This document shows positions 18,262 to 27,362 of a stretch of DNA of 64,000 bases, piece after piece. The translations under genes were made by a program, and so were the position numbers. Under the pieces are notes generated by a model. That model did no database searches. It had not been told where the DNA came from and worked only from the letters and a program-made list of their open reading frames with translations. This stretch comes from Streptomyces sannanensis (GTDB lineage Bacteria; Actinomycetota; Actinomycetes; Streptomycetales; Streptomycetaceae): positions 48,934 through 112,933 of the forward strand of contig NZ_BAAAYL010000004.1 of the NCBI RefSeq assembly GCF_039536205.1. Direction: 5' to 3'. Position 1 is the first letter of the stretch; every line of letters starts with the position of its first letter.

Positions 18262-18399
18262 GGCGCACTGCGGACTGTTATGCCTGGCGTCGTCGTGCTC
18301 GGCGGGTGCGGCCCTGTGGACGGGATGGGGCGTTTGTCGTGCTGGTCCTGACAGGGGCGCGGAGGCGGTGGTGCGGGTCATGCGGCTGTCCCGGTCCGC

Positions 18400-18798
18400 C
18401 AGGCACGCCAGGCGTGCGTTGACCCAGTCGGCGACGGGGCGGATCCCGTCGGGCTGAGTGAGGCTGGTGAAGACGACGGGCAGGTCTCCGCGCCGGCGTT
18501 GTGCGCCGGATGCCATGGTGCCCAGGTCGGCGCCGACGCATGGTGCCAGGTCGGTCTTGTTGACGATGAGGAGGTAGGCGGTGGTGATGCCGGGCCCGCC
18601 CGTGCGGGGGATGTTGTCACCGCTGGCCACGTCGATCACGAAGACCTGGGCGTCGACGAGGCCGCGGGAGAACGTGGCGGTGAGGTTGTCGCCGCCGGAC
18701 TCGATGAGCACCAGGTCCAGCTCCTGAAGCGTCTCCTCCAACTGTTCCACCGCTTCGAGGCGGACCACTGTGAGGCGCCAGCTGGCAGGGAGCGTCAT
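18400..18798 (-). pseudogene. ureG: C-terminal half of urease accessory GTPase UreG
   Basis: The minus strand reads [59 protein letters not shown] and [13 protein letters not shown]. These are the switch region, the NKTD specificity motif and the C-terminus of UreG. The N-terminal P-loop half is absent, so it cannot act as a GTPase. The frame runs without a stop into UreD, so the two genes are fused by decay. The rest of a urease cluster is not in the window. Confidence 0.75.
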
Positions 18799-18858
18799 TC
18801 GAGCCGTGCGGTATTCCTGCTCTGCCCTGGTGGCTGAGAGGTTCGGGCCGGGGCCTGT

Positions 18859-20052
18859 CTATGGGCGCGGCTGCGGCCCGGTCAGGAGGGCTCTGATGGC
18901 GTTGCGGGCCGGAGGGAGGCCGATGTCGTCGAACCATGAGGTGATGAGGTGGGTGTGGCGCCAGCACAGGTCGTGGTCGACGAGAGCGTTCAAGTAGCGG
19001 TGCTGGGCGGGTGTGAGATGGGTTTCCTGGACGTGGCCGAAAGGGAATGCTGCGGCGAGCAGGGGTCCCCAGTCGTCGGCGATGGTGAGGTTGCTGCAGA
19101 ACGGTACGGAGGCCAGGGCGGCCGGCAGGAGTTCCTCGAAGTCGCTGGTGCGGTCGATGGCCGTGGCCAGAAGGGCGTGTCGCAGGCGGCCTTCGATGTG
19201 CGGAAGTGGGTGTACGGCCCAGGGGTCGGCCGCGGTGGGTTCGAGAAACCAGGAGTCGACGGTCGCCGGATCGAGCAGCGCCTCGAGGACTATTCGCGTC
19301 GCCTCGGCGTTCCCGTTGCAGCCTGGTGACAGCGCCGCGCACGCACGGATGGCGGGGTCAGGGTCGGCGAGCCAACGAGTGCTGTCCTCTCCCCAGGCGC
19401 CGATGGTCAAGACCGCGCCAGCGCGTTCACGCCGAACGGAACTCTCGGAGATCAGCCCCCGCAGTACCTGGGTGGTTTCCGGGATCCGGTCGGCCAGGCC
19501 GGGAGACTGGAGGAGCGCGGTGGTGGCGCCAAGGGCGGCCTCCCGGACCGCGGGGTCGGTGGCCCGGAGATGTGGGAGGACGGCGTCGCAGATCAGGCCG
19601 CGGACAGCGCGGACCGCATCGGTGTCCCGCGGATCGTTGCCGTCGTCCTCGCCGGTCGTCTCGCCGTAGGCGGCCGAATCCGCGATCATGCCCAGCCATT
19701 CCAGCAACGCCGCGCGCAGTGGCCGAGGCCGCTCATCCCAGACGGAGTAGTTGTCGTGGATGGTCATGGTGCGGGAATCGGTCAACACCGCTGCCACGTA
19801 CAGCGCGGCCGGCGCCGTCGCACTGTACAAGGACTCCTGGTGCAGTACGGACATGTCCAGCATGCCCAGCGCTCCCGCTTGAACCTCCGGGTCCTCGTCC
19901 AGGAGCTGGACCAGGCGAATTGGAGTGTCCTGCGCTGGGCCGTAGGCGTGCTCCAGCACGGCCCAGTCGGTGTGTTCGAGCACGGAGCGGGGGTCAGGCA
20001 GTGGGCCACGCTCGGCCCCACCGGAAAACGGGTGCTCATCCTGGGTCGTCAC
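18859..20052 (-). CDS. HEAT-repeat-like hypothetical protein
   Basis: A 397-residue soluble protein with helical repeats, for example AVREAALGATTALLQSPGLA, RRERAGAVLTIGAWGED and DPAIRACAALSPGCNGNAEA. These resemble HEAT/armadillo repeats used as protein-binding scaffolds. Acidic N-terminus, no signal peptide or membrane segment. It is convergent with nothing and separated from ureG by about 60 bp. Function unknown; homologous proteins in Streptomyces are common and uncharacterised. A smaller HEAT-type protein is encoded at 36988-37437. Confidence 0.75.
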   Translation of the reverse strand: MTTQDEHPFSGGAERGPLPDPRSVLEHTDWAVLEHAYGPAQDTPIRLVQLLDEDPEVQAGALGMLDMSVLHQESLYSATAPAALYVAAVLTDSRTMTIHDNYSVWDERPRPLRAALLEWLGMIADSAAYGETTGEDDGNDPRDTDAVRAVRGLICDAVLPHLRATDPAVREAALGATTALLQSPGLADRIPETTQVLRGLISESSVRRERAGAVLTIGAWGEDSTRWLADPDPAIRACAALSPGCNGNAEATRIVLEALLDPATVDSWFLEPTAADPWAVHPLPHIEGRLRHALLATAIDRTSDFEELLPAALASVPFCSNLTIADDWGPLLAAAFPFGHVQETHLTPAQHRYLNALVDHDLCWRHTHLITSWFDDIGLPPARNAIRALLTGPQPRP

Positions 20053-20228
20053 ACGGAAAGCATCACACCTGCCACTGACAAGGCCCCGTGGTCGGAGCTC
20101 GGGAGCGCATCAGTGCCACTGTCGCCGGCGATGCGGGCAGTGTGTGGTGTGCTCAGGTCGCCCGCTTTCCAAGGGGACGGCACGAGAGCTGCCGGTGCTG
20201 TCAGGGGGAGGGGCTACGGTACGTCGTC

Positions 20229-20726
20229 GTGGACACTGACGATCTTGACTATCGGGTCCGGACGCAGTCCGGCTGTATCCCGCCGCATCTGGTCTCCCGG
20301 CTTCTCGAACTCGGCCATGCCGAGGAGGTGGAGTTCTGGGCCGGTCGTGGGGAGTGGTTCTGCGCCCAGGAGTGGGCGCGGCTGCTGGCCTGTCAGGGCC
20401 GCGAGGAGCAGGCGCTGGAGGTGCTCGCCCCGTATGCCGCCACGGGATGGCGGACGGCTGTCAGCGCCACGGCGGAACTGTTGGAGAGCTGGGGGCGAGC
20501 CGACGAGGCTATCGCGCTGTCCCGATCACGTATGGAGGCCGGGCACCCGCTGGCACTGGAGTTCTATGCGCGGATGATCGCCCGGCACGGCCGGGGCGAC
20601 GAGGCATTCGGCCTGCTGCGGCCCCACGTTCAGGACTGGCTCATCGCCGCTGCCCTGACCGACGTCTCGGACAGCGCCGGCCGGGACGACGAAGCGGCCG
20701 CGCTCCAGGACCAGCCCTACCTGTGA
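20229..20726 (+). CDS. Helical-repeat hypothetical protein
   Basis: From the GTG at 20229 the 165-residue product reads VDTDDLDYRVRTQSGCIPPH, then repeated helices such as VSRLLELGHAEEVEFWAGRG, AQEWARLLACQGREEQALEV and ELLESWGRADEAIAL. The A..LL...GR.EEA pattern is tetratricopeptide-like. The frame extends upstream to 20088 but that part looks noncoding, and a GGGAGGGG at 20206-20213 lies ahead of the chosen start. Function unknown. Confidence 0.65.
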   Translation: MDTDDLDYRVRTQSGCIPPHLVSRLLELGHAEEVEFWAGRGEWFCAQEWARLLACQGREEQALEVLAPYAATGWRTAVSATAELLESWGRADEAIALSRSRMEAGHPLALEFYARMIARHGRGDEAFGLLRPHVQDWLIAAALTDVSDSAGRDDEAAALQDQPYL

Positions 20727-20776
20727 CCGGCGGAAAAGGCTGGCGACAGGCCTGATGACCGGGTAGGAAGGGCGCC

Positions 20777-21460
20777 ATGAGCACCTCCGCGCGCCTGCCT
20801 GCCTCCCGGAACCCCGCCGACCGGCGGGTCTTCGTCCGCACCACGCTCGACCTGGGCGATGTACTGCTGCACCCGTGGGGCCGGGAGGCCGCCGAGCCGG
20901 AGACGATGCTGGACGGCTTGATCGCCGCCGCGGCGGACCCGCTGATCGCCCTCTGGAACCCTCTCGCGACAGCCGACCGCAGCGACGCCTTGGTATGGCT
21001 GGAGTCTCGCGACGGAGGCTGGGACCGTGGTGCCAGCGCCTCCTTCGCCGTGCTGACCGCTACCGACGGCGCTTTGCTGGGCAGCGTCACCCTGCGCTGG
21101 GTCGACCGTGCGGATGGCCTGGCGATGATCGGCTACTGGACGTTGCCGGCTGCCCGCGGACGGGGTGTGGCCACACGGGCAACGAGGGCGGTCACCAGCT
21201 GGGCCTTCCGGATGGCCGATGCCCGCCGGATCGAGATCGCCCACGCAGTCGGTAACGAGGCCTCCTGCCGGGTGGCCCACCGTTGCGGCTACCTCCCCGA
21301 AGGCACCCTGCGCGACTCACACCGCTTCGGCGATGGGGCATACCACGACGAGCACCTGCACGCCCGCCTGGCCACCGACCCGGACCCGACCAACCCCACG
21401 GGGGAGCCGACGGTGTACGGCAACCCGACCACCGGACAGGCAAGCGACACGTCACGGTAG
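20777..21460 (+). CDS. GNAT-family N-acetyltransferase
   Basis: A 227-residue acetyltransferase of the RimJ/RimL-like GNAT type. The substrate-side N-terminus is followed by SVTLRWVDRADGLAMIGYWT, the acetyl-CoA loop LPAARGRGVATRATRAVTSW (~127-146) with the R/Q-x-x-G-x-G/A pattern, and the tail VGNEASCRVAHRCGYLPEGT in which N..S..v....GF is typical. AGGAAGGG 7 bp upstream supports the ATG. The acceptor substrate is unknown. An IS630 element begins 60 bp downstream of the stop. Confidence 0.88.
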   Translation: MSTSARLPASRNPADRRVFVRTTLDLGDVLLHPWGREAAEPETMLDGLIAAAADPLIALWNPLATADRSDALVWLESRDGGWDRGASASFAVLTATDGALLGSVTLRWVDRADGLAMIGYWTLPAARGRGVATRATRAVTSWAFRMADARRIEIAHAVGNEASCRVAHRCGYLPEGTLRDSHRFGDGAYHDEHLHARLATDPDPTNPTGEPTVYGNPTTGQASDTSR

Positions 21461-21519
21461 CTGGGCGAAGTCCTCGCCGCAGAACAACTGCCGGCCTGCT
21501 TGTTACTGACCCACGCTCC

Positions 21520-22712
21520 TAGTGGCTCGTCACGCAGCCTTGGCCGGGTAATCGGTCCAGGAACGGATCGGGGAGTCGGGTGCGAAGTTCCTCTTCGGTT
21601 CGGCACGGGCATTGCGCCAGCGGACGTAGGCGCCGATTGCCGCGTTCTGCTCATCGTGGCTGCGGTGGTCGGTGCCGTTGAGGGCGAAGTAGCGCAGCGA
21701 ACTCGGCCTCGATCCAGTTCAGCCAGGAGCCGTAGGTCGGCAGGAACACCAGCTCGACTTCGTTCGCGGCGGCCCAGGCACGGACATTGGCGTGCTTGTG
21801 CGGGGAGAAGTTGTCCAGCACCACATACAGCTTCTCACCGGGCCAGCGCCTGCGCAGGGCCTTGAGCAGGTCGAGGAACTCGCGCCAGCGTTTGCGCCGT
21901 CGGATGCGGTAGTACAGCTTGCCGGTGGCCAGATCGAGGGCGGCGAGCATGTGCATCACACCGTCGTGGCGGTTGTAGGTGGCCCGCAGCCGCTTCGGAC
22001 GCCTCACCGGCCCCCATGCCTTGCCCTTGCGGGGCATCAGGTTCAGCGGCCCGAACTCGTCGACGCATATCACCCGCCCGTCGGCTGGCGGGGTGTCGTA
22101 CAGCGCCAGGATGCGGTGCATCTTGGCGATGAACTGCGGGTCGGTGGACGCCTTCCACGTGGTGGTGGTCTTCCAGGAGACCTTGCCGGCGCGCAGGATC
22201 CGACGCAGAGTCTCCCGGCTGATGACCGCCACCACCTTGTGCTTGGCCAGGTGCTCGGCGAGCTTGCTCAGGCTCCAGGTGGAGAACGCTGTGACCTTCC
22301 AGTCGGCGGGGGACGTCCGGGCGATCAGGCAGATGTGCTCGCGCACCTCGTCACTGATCGTCTTGGGGCGTCCCCCGCTCCATTTTGGGTCCAGCGCGTC
22401 GAACCCCCGCTCGTTGAAGGCGTGGATGACATCGCGGACGTAGTCCTCACCGACCTGCATCAGCGAGGTGATGTCCCTGACCGTCTGGCCCTGGGCGGAC
22501 ATCAGCACCACGATCGCCCGCCGCAGCCTCACCGGGTCCTTCGCGGTCCGGCTGATCCGCTGCAGCCGGCGGCCCTCTTCCATGCTGACCGGCCGGACGA
22601 ACACACTCGGTCGACGCCCCACGACCACCTCCAAGATCAAGTCCTGAAGACAGTTTGCTGGTCGGCGAGAGCAAGGTCGATTACCCGGCCAAGGATGCGT
22701 GACGAGCCACTA
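21520..22712 (-). mobile_element. IS630-family element with ~35-bp inverted repeats and TA duplication
   Basis: Left end TAGTGGCTCGTCACGCAGCC and right end GGATGCGTGACGAGCCACTA are inverted repeats that extend about 35 bp inward with one mismatch. They are bracketed by TA at 21520-21521 and 22711-22712, the classic IS630 target duplication. The right TA is shared with the abutting IS427-type element. Confidence 0.88.
21651..22640 (-). pseudogene. IS630-family DDE transposase, C-terminus frameshifted
   Basis: The 329-residue frame has an N-terminal HTH (VRDITSLMQVGEDYVRDVIH, then WSGGRPKTISDE) and an IS630 DDE core: VICVDEFGPLNLMPRKGKAW (first Asp), LYVVLDNFSPHKHANV (second Asp) and GSWLNWIEAEFAAL (Glu). 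After the Glu the frame slips near 21715: the normal tail (YFALNGTDHRSHDEQNAAI, then YVRWRNARAEPKRNF) continues in another frame to about 21535. The catalytic residues are intact but the missing tail may inactivate it. Confidence 0.8.
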
Positions 22713-22732
22713 GGGCGCGTATCGAGTCGTGA

Positions 22733-23320
22733 TCAAGGAGTGGTTCGAGTGAGGTCCTTGATCCAGATCATTGAGGCTCGAAGGTGGAGGCCGGCGAGGT
22801 AGCTGGCAGGGGTTTTGTCGTAGTGAGTGGCGATGCCTCGCCACGCCTTCAGCTTGTTGATCAGTCGCTCGACGGTGTTCCGCTCCTTGTAGAGGTCGGC
22901 GTCGTGGCTGACAGGCCTACCGCCCTTGCTGCCCTTCTTCTTGCGGTTGGCGGCCTGGTCCTTCTTCTCCGGGATGACGGCCTTGATGCGGCGTTTTCGC
23001 AGGTAGGCACGGTTTCCGCGGGACGAGTAGGCCTTGTCCCCGGCGACCGCGTCGGGCCGAGTGCGCGGACGCCCGACGGGCCCCCGGATCCGTATCTTCT
23101 TGAGCACGGGGATGAACTGTGGGCTGTCTGCGGCCTGTCCTGCGGTCAGGATCAACGCCAGCGGGCGGCATTTACGGTCGCCAGCGACATGGATCTTGCT
23201 GGTCTGCCCGCCCCTGGAGCGTCCGAGCAGGGCGGCTTTCAGTCGGAGTTTGCGTCGGCGCCGGATGCGTCGCCGTTCGTCCCGCTCAGGGCTGTTTCCG
23301 ACTTCCTGTCCGTCTTGCCC
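22733..23320 (-). CDS. IS427-type transposase, OrfB part
   Basis: The C-terminal half reads LLGRSRGGQTSKIHVAGDRK, LALILTAGQAADSPQFIPVL, VAGDKAYSSRGNRAYLRKRR with the second catalytic Asp, and ERNTVERLINKLKAWRGIAT with the catalytic Glu. It overlaps OrfA by frame in the hinge; an exact slippage site was not obvious. The open frame runs further upstream to 23599 but only the part after about 23320 is transposase-like. Confidence 0.78.
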   Translation of the reverse strand, partial: GQDGQEVGNSPERDERRRIRRRRKLRLKAALLGRSRGGQTSKIHVAGDRKCRPLALILTAGQAADSPQFIPVLKKIRIRGPVGRPRTRPDAVAGDKAYSSRGNRAYLRKRRIKAVIPEKKDQAANRKKKGSKGGRPVSHDADLYKERNTVERLINKLKAWRGIATHYDKTPASYLAGLHLRASMIWIKDLTRTTP

Positions 23321-23736
23321 TTCCGTGTCGCCCCCTTTTGTCGGGCCTTCTCCTCCTCGGCGGCGGCCTTCTCCAAGGCGGTGAGCATGTCCTGGTCGAG
23401 GTGCATCCCGGCGGCGTTGTGGTGGGCCCGGGCGGTGGTGGAGTCCACGCTGACCAGGGACAAGTCCACCTCGCCGCGCTTCGCGGCTTCCGCGATCAGG
23501 CCCTCCAGCAGGGCCTCGAAGACGCCGGCGTCTCTCCACTGCCGGAAGCGGTTGTGGACGGTCGGCCAGGCGCCGAACTCCTTCGGCATCTCCCGCCACT
23601 GCCCGCCCGTCCGGAACCGCCAGATCACGCCCGCGAACTGCTGCCGCAGCCGCTCGGGGTACGGACCGTACCTACCGATCGGCAAGTACGGCTCGATGAA
23701 CTCCCATTCGTCATCTGTAAGTTGCACGCGCGTCAT
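23239..23736 (-). CDS. IS427-type transposase, OrfA part
   Basis: A 165-residue N-terminal half: LTDDEWEFIEPYLPIGRYGP, WRFRTGGQWREMPKEFGAWP and SLVSVDSTTARAHHNAAG with the first catalytic Asp in VDST. It ends in a charged hinge (KGATRKGKTDRKSE). The second half is encoded by an overlapping frame downstream, as usual for this group, where one fused transposase is made by frameshifting in the hinge region. Confidence 0.82.
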   Translation of the reverse strand: MTRVQLTDDEWEFIEPYLPIGRYGPYPERLRQQFAGVIWRFRTGGQWREMPKEFGAWPTVHNRFRQWRDAGVFEALLEGLIAEAAKRGEVDLSLVSVDSTTARAHHNAAGMHLDQDMLTALEKAAAEEEKARQKGATRKGKTDRKSETALSGTNGDASGADANSD

Positions 23737-23810
23737 GCAAGACGATCTACCGGACCAGGCCCGACTGCGAGGGCGAATCCCGCAAATTGATCACGACTCG
23801 ATACGCGCCC

Positions 23811-24750
23811 TAGTGTCCTGAGTCTTTGATTCGGTTCAGATATCCGGCGAGGCGTTCGAAGATCTCGTCAGCGGTCTTCGTCCAGACGAAGGGCCTTGGG
23901 TCGTTGTTCCAGTCGGCGATCCAGGCCCGGATGTCTTTCTCCAGGGCTTGGACGTTCCTGTGGACGCCGCGCCGTATCTGCTTGTCCGTCAGCAGTGCGA
24001 ACCAGCGCTCGACTTGGTTGAGCCAGGACGAGCTGGTCGGAGACCTCCTTGTCCAGCTTGGCCAGGAACTTCTTGAACTCCACCGCGCGGTGCCGGCGGT
24101 GCAGCGAGCTGATGACCTCGCCGGTGGCCGCGTTCAGGGCGGCGAACAGGGTCGTCACGCCGCCGCGCAGGTAGTCGTGGGTGCGGCGCTCGGGCATGCC
24201 TGGCATCATCGGCAGCACCGGTGCCGAGCGGTCCAGTGCCTGGATCTGTGACTTCTCGTCCACACAGAGGACGATGGCCCGCTCGGGCGGGTCCAGGTAC
24301 AGGCCGACGACGTCGCGGACCTTCTCGATGAACTGCGGGTCCTTGGAGAGCTTGAAGGTGTCCACCAGATGCGGTTTGAGGCCGAAGGTCCGCCAGATCC
24401 GCGAGATGGTGGACTGGCTCAGGCCGCTGGCCGCGGCCATTTCCCGTGTCGACCAGTGCGTGGCGTTCTTCGGCGTGGTCTCCAGGGTCCGCACGACCAC
24501 CTCCTCGACCTTCTCGTCGCTCACCGTGCGGGGCGGGCCGGGCCGCGGCTCGTCGGACAGGCCCTGGAGCCGGTCGGCCGCGAACCGCTTGCGCCACTTG
24601 GCCACCGTGACCGGGTGGACCCCAAGCTCCGCTCCCACCGCGGTGTTCGAACCGCCGTCAGCGCACACGAGCACGATCCGGCACCGCAACGCCAGAGCCT
24701 GCGAGGACGTTGCCCGCCGCGACCAGCGCAGCAACGTCTCTCGCTCCTAA
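23811..24750 (-). mobile_element. IS630-family element with internal deletion, missing its far end
   Basis: The element abuts the previous one at the TA of 23811-23812 and starts TAGTGTCCTGAGTCTTTGAT. Its minus-strand transposase is NTAVGAELGVHPVTVAKWRK (HTH), STREMAAASGLSQSTISRIW, VLCVDEKSQIQALDRSAPVL (first Asp). Near 24045 about 35 codons, including the expected DNYGTHK-type motif with the second Asp, are deleted, and the frame shifts into SWLNQVERWFALLTDKQIRR. No matching inverted terminus is seen at the 24750 side. It is inactive. Confidence 0.78.
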
Positions 24751-24930
24751 AGATCTTGCTCCGGCCGCCTGACTCACCCCGGATTGCCGGTAAATATCAA
24801 TCGCCATGAACCGGTGCAAGCCGGGCGCGATTCCAAGATCTTCAGGACGCTCATAGGCCGCCCCGCCACCTGGACAAGATCCCCGTGCACGGCCGAACGA
24901 CGTTCAGCAGTGACCATAAGGGGGTTGTCC

Positions 24931-25653
24931 ATGGGTAAGCGCACGGCGAGGAAGGGCGCGCGTCCCGCGCCGTTGTCCGCCGGCCGAGTGCGGGCGGGCT
25001 GGCCTGGCCCTGCAGGCACACGCATCCGACTCGCACGAGTACGGGACACGGACGCGGCCGACACGCTGCTGGACATGGCCGGGGTTCGGCTCATGCCCGC
25101 GTTGCGGTCCGCCATCGAGACCGGTACCTCCGCCTCAGTTCTGCTGGCCGGTCTGGGCGGCACCACGAAGACTTTCTTCGAAACCGCTGTCCTCGCGTTC
25201 ATCACGCAGCCCATGCCCGAGTCGATGTCCGGCATCAGCCTGCCGCTGGTCGCGGTCGCTCAGGACGAGAAGGTGGTGGGCGTGCTGGCTGTCACCGCGC
25301 CCGGAACCATCATCGAAAAGGCGCTGGAGCACGGCTACGAGCCGCATAGGGCCCTGACCATGGGCGTGGCTGTCGCCAAGGTCCACGGCCTGGCGGTCGC
25401 CGAGACGGCCCGCGGCCAAGGTCTCGCCGCCGCCCTACTCAATCGGTCCTGGCAGGTATACGAGCAGCTCGGCTTCCTTGTGCTGTACGGCTCGTACGAC
25501 ACCGAACGCGACCTCGGCGCCTTCTACTCCCGGTGCGGGTACACCGTCCTTGACCCCGGACAGGGATTCTCTCTCGCCCCCATCGACATCCCCTTCGGTA
25601 TCCACGCCGGCCCCAACGAGTGCGTGTTCACCCGCTGGCGCCGCCGCCGCTGA
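24931..25653 (+). CDS. GNAT-family acetyltransferase-like protein
   Basis: A 240-residue protein starting at an ATG 6 bp after AAGGGGGT. The acetyl-CoA-binding segment is VHGLAVAETARGQGLAAALL (Q/R-G-x-G-x-A, about residues 151-170), followed by VYEQLGFLVLYGSYDTER and FYSRCGYTVLDPGQGFSL, the usual GNAT beta-5 region. The first ~35 residues are basic (KRTARKGAR) and may be extra. It follows directly on the broken IS630 element. Acceptor unknown. The 308 bp after its stop (25654-25961) hold no gene that I can support. Confidence 0.72.
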   Translation: MGKRTARKGARPAPLSAGRVRAGWPGPAGTRIRLARVRDTDAADTLLDMAGVRLMPALRSAIETGTSASVLLAGLGGTTKTFFETAVLAFITQPMPESMSGISLPLVAVAQDEKVVGVLAVTAPGTIIEKALEHGYEPHRALTMGVAVAKVHGLAVAETARGQGLAAALLNRSWQVYEQLGFLVLYGSYDTERDLGAFYSRCGYTVLDPGQGFSLAPIDIPFGIHAGPNECVFTRWRRRR

Positions 25654-25961
25654 CCCTCGTCTACGGCCTCCGCTCAGCGTCGCCACGAGCGCGGTTCCAG
25701 CAGCTTCCGCCCCTGGCGAAGGCCTCGGTACGCCGACTGGGGCCTGTACAGCACCAACCGCCGCGGGCGGGCGCCAAACAAGGCACCCACCCCGTTCGCA
25801 TCGGGTGCCCCGGATATGCACCGGGGTAGATCAGCCACCAAGGGCATGGCACCCGACTGGCGCTGCCCCAGGCGCACCGGTTTCATTCCTGGCATCTGCC
25901 GAATCCCCGGCTCAGGGGTGACCGTGAGGCCGTGGACCCCCGGGCAACCACAGGCCGCGGC

Positions 25962-26336
25962 TCAGGGGGCGCGCCAGGACCGCAGGCGGTCGGCGATGTC
26001 GTAAACGTCCAGGCGCAGCGCGCGGATGTCGTTGATCAGATCCCGCCACGGCTCGTACGCCGCTTCCACGGTCTGACCGGATGCCCTGATGTAGGCGATG
26101 GCGACGCCGTAGCCGAAGAACTCATTGCGGGCGGGCAGCGGGCGCAGCAGCACGATCTCCTCGAGCAGCACGGCAGCCCGCCAGTAGGCGTCGGGGTTGT
26201 AGCCCAGCTGCGGCGTATTGACCCGGTGCCGGGCCGCTGCTGCGGCCAGGACGGAGAAGTCGTTGACCGTGAGCTCTTTGCCGAGCAGCTCTTCCTGGCG
26301 GTCCAGGAGCCACCGGTGGTCGATCAGCAGTTCCAC
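25962..26336 (-). CDS. Fic/Doc-type toxin of a toxin-antitoxin pair
   Basis: A 124-residue protein like the small Streptomyces 'Fic family toxin-antitoxin, toxin component' group: MELLIDHRWLLDRQEELLG, FSVLAAAAARHRVNTPQLGY, WRAAVLLEEIVLLRPLPARN and EFFGYGVAIAYIRASG. Canonical Doc/Fic proteins have HxFx(D/E)GN at the ARNEFFGYG position and AMPylate or phosphorylate targets; that His is absent here, so catalysis by the usual mechanism is doubtful. The GTG start at 26336 lies 3 bp after the antitoxin stop, giving a tight two-gene operon. Confidence 0.72.
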   Translation of the reverse strand: MELLIDHRWLLDRQEELLGKELTVNDFSVLAAAAARHRVNTPQLGYNPDAYWRAAVLLEEIVLLRPLPARNEFFGYGVAIAYIRASGQTVEAAYEPWRDLINDIRALRLDVYDIADRLRSWRAP

Positions 26337-26339
26337 AGG

Positions 26340-26579
26340 TCAGGCCGCCCGCCGCGTGTTCTGCGGAAGCCCGCCGAAGTCGCGGTCGAACGCCTCGGCG
26401 ACCCCGGGCTCCGCGATGGCACGCCGGAAAGCGGCCGTGGCCGAGTCCAGCAGCTTGGCATGCTCCTCCTTCTCGGCGAGCTCGGCGAGGTAGTCGCGCA
26501 TGGTCAGCCCGCGCTCTGCGGCCAGGGCCTTGAATCGGTCCCGGGTCGCCGTGTCGATCTTGACGCTTGTATCCTCCAT
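26340..26579 (-). CDS. Antitoxin of the Fic/Doc-type pair
   Basis: A 79-residue protein, MEDTSVKIDTATRDRFKALA then AERGLTMRDYLAELAEKEEH, which has the beta-strand plus two helices of a ribbon-helix-helix DNA-binding domain. A C-terminal tail (FDRDFGGLPQ) probably binds the toxin. As first gene of the pair it fits the usual antitoxin-first order. A perfect dyad directly upstream is a likely site for autorepression. Confidence 0.75.
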   Translation of the reverse strand: MEDTSVKIDTATRDRFKALAAERGLTMRDYLAELAEKEEHAKLLDSATAAFRRAIAEPGVAEAFDRDFGGLPQNTRRAA

Positions 26580-26586
26580 GCCTTGA

Positions 26587-26604
26587 GTATGCCCAACGGC
26601 ATAC
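26587..26604. promoter_or_regulatory. Candidate operator of the toxin-antitoxin operon
   Basis: A perfect dyad GTATGCC-CAAC-GGCATAC lies 8 bp upstream of the antitoxin ATG (26579). A further half-site GGTATTCC follows at 26610-26617 (minus strand reading). Short tandem half-sites of this kind are typical ribbon-helix-helix targets. Inference from position and symmetry. Confidence 0.5.
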
Positions 26605-26617
26605 CGAAGGGAATACC

Positions 26618-27362
26618 TTTTCTCGAAATGAGACTGAGCGCTTCACCTGGCCCGTGAGCGTTGTAGTTGGCCCGTCTGAGCGCTGCTGTTGGCCCGCAGG
26701 GTAGTGGTCGGCTCTCTCACCTGTGGGAATTCACGGAAATCAGGCTGGGCGGCAGCCCGCGGATCGGGCACAGTGGTCACCTGGCGCCGCCTGCGATATC
26801 GGCCGCTCACCCTGCCGTCGCAAGGCCGCGTGGACCCGTGGAGCCCCATACGTTCCGCGGAACTTCTCGTGGCGGTGATCTTCTCGGTCAGCTCCAAGTC
26901 GCGCACCCCGCGGGGACCAGGCCCGCCAGTGCGGCGGACTGGCGGCAGTGTCGAGCCAGCCCGCCGCGCCAGCCTCAGCGTGATGCGGGTGCAGACCGTG
27001 GCGGTATCCGGAACGATGGCCGCGGTCGGCGGCCTATTCCTCACGGCGAGTCCATCCGGCCGTGACACAGCTCGACTACAAGCAGGAATGGCCGCCACAC
27101 GCGGTGCTGCCCCGAGTACATTGCCGTCCAGGGTCGGCCCGGCCCCGAGGCGGTGTGGCAGCCGCCGGCCGCTGCGGACCTCGGCGATGGACGACATCCG
27201 TGCTGGGCTGCCGTAGGACAGGTGCGTTGCCCAGTTCCGTCTGGGCCGCTGACCCGGGCCCACGCGTCATGACGGCTCGTTTTGGCGCGTACCCCGCACG
27301 GTTCTGGAAAGGTCCCATCAGCACATCTCAACGTCAGCCTTAGCCTGAACAGGGGTATATGC
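26618..27362. other. 745-bp stretch without a recognisable gene
   Basis: Open frames exist on both strands, but their products are Arg/Pro/Ser-rich and match nothing I know. The opening 90 bp are an imperfect direct repetition (TTGGCCCG at 26648, 26666 and 26689). I see no RNA gene or terminal repeat here. Confidence 0.5.

Larger units (their letters stand above)
22711..23812 (-). mobile_element. IS5-family (IS427-type) element, complete
   Basis: Perfect 26-bp inverted repeats (start TAGGGCGCGTATCGAGTCGT) at 22711-22736 and 23787-23812 enclose a two-frame transposase. The terminal TA is consistent with a TA target duplication as in the IS427 group. A 3' remnant of the same element is at 926-1060 and a related but distinct one is at 58616-61487. 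Confidence 0.88.

Noticed and set aside
25654..25961. Small open frames downstream of the second GNAT gene
   Set aside because: No gene-like composition or motif in any frame; treated as intergenic.
26643..27263. A 206-codon minus-strand frame and a 175-codon plus-strand frame in the gap after the antitoxin
   Set aside because: Both products are Arg/Pro/Ser-rich without any recognisable fold or ribosome site, and they overlap each other completely.
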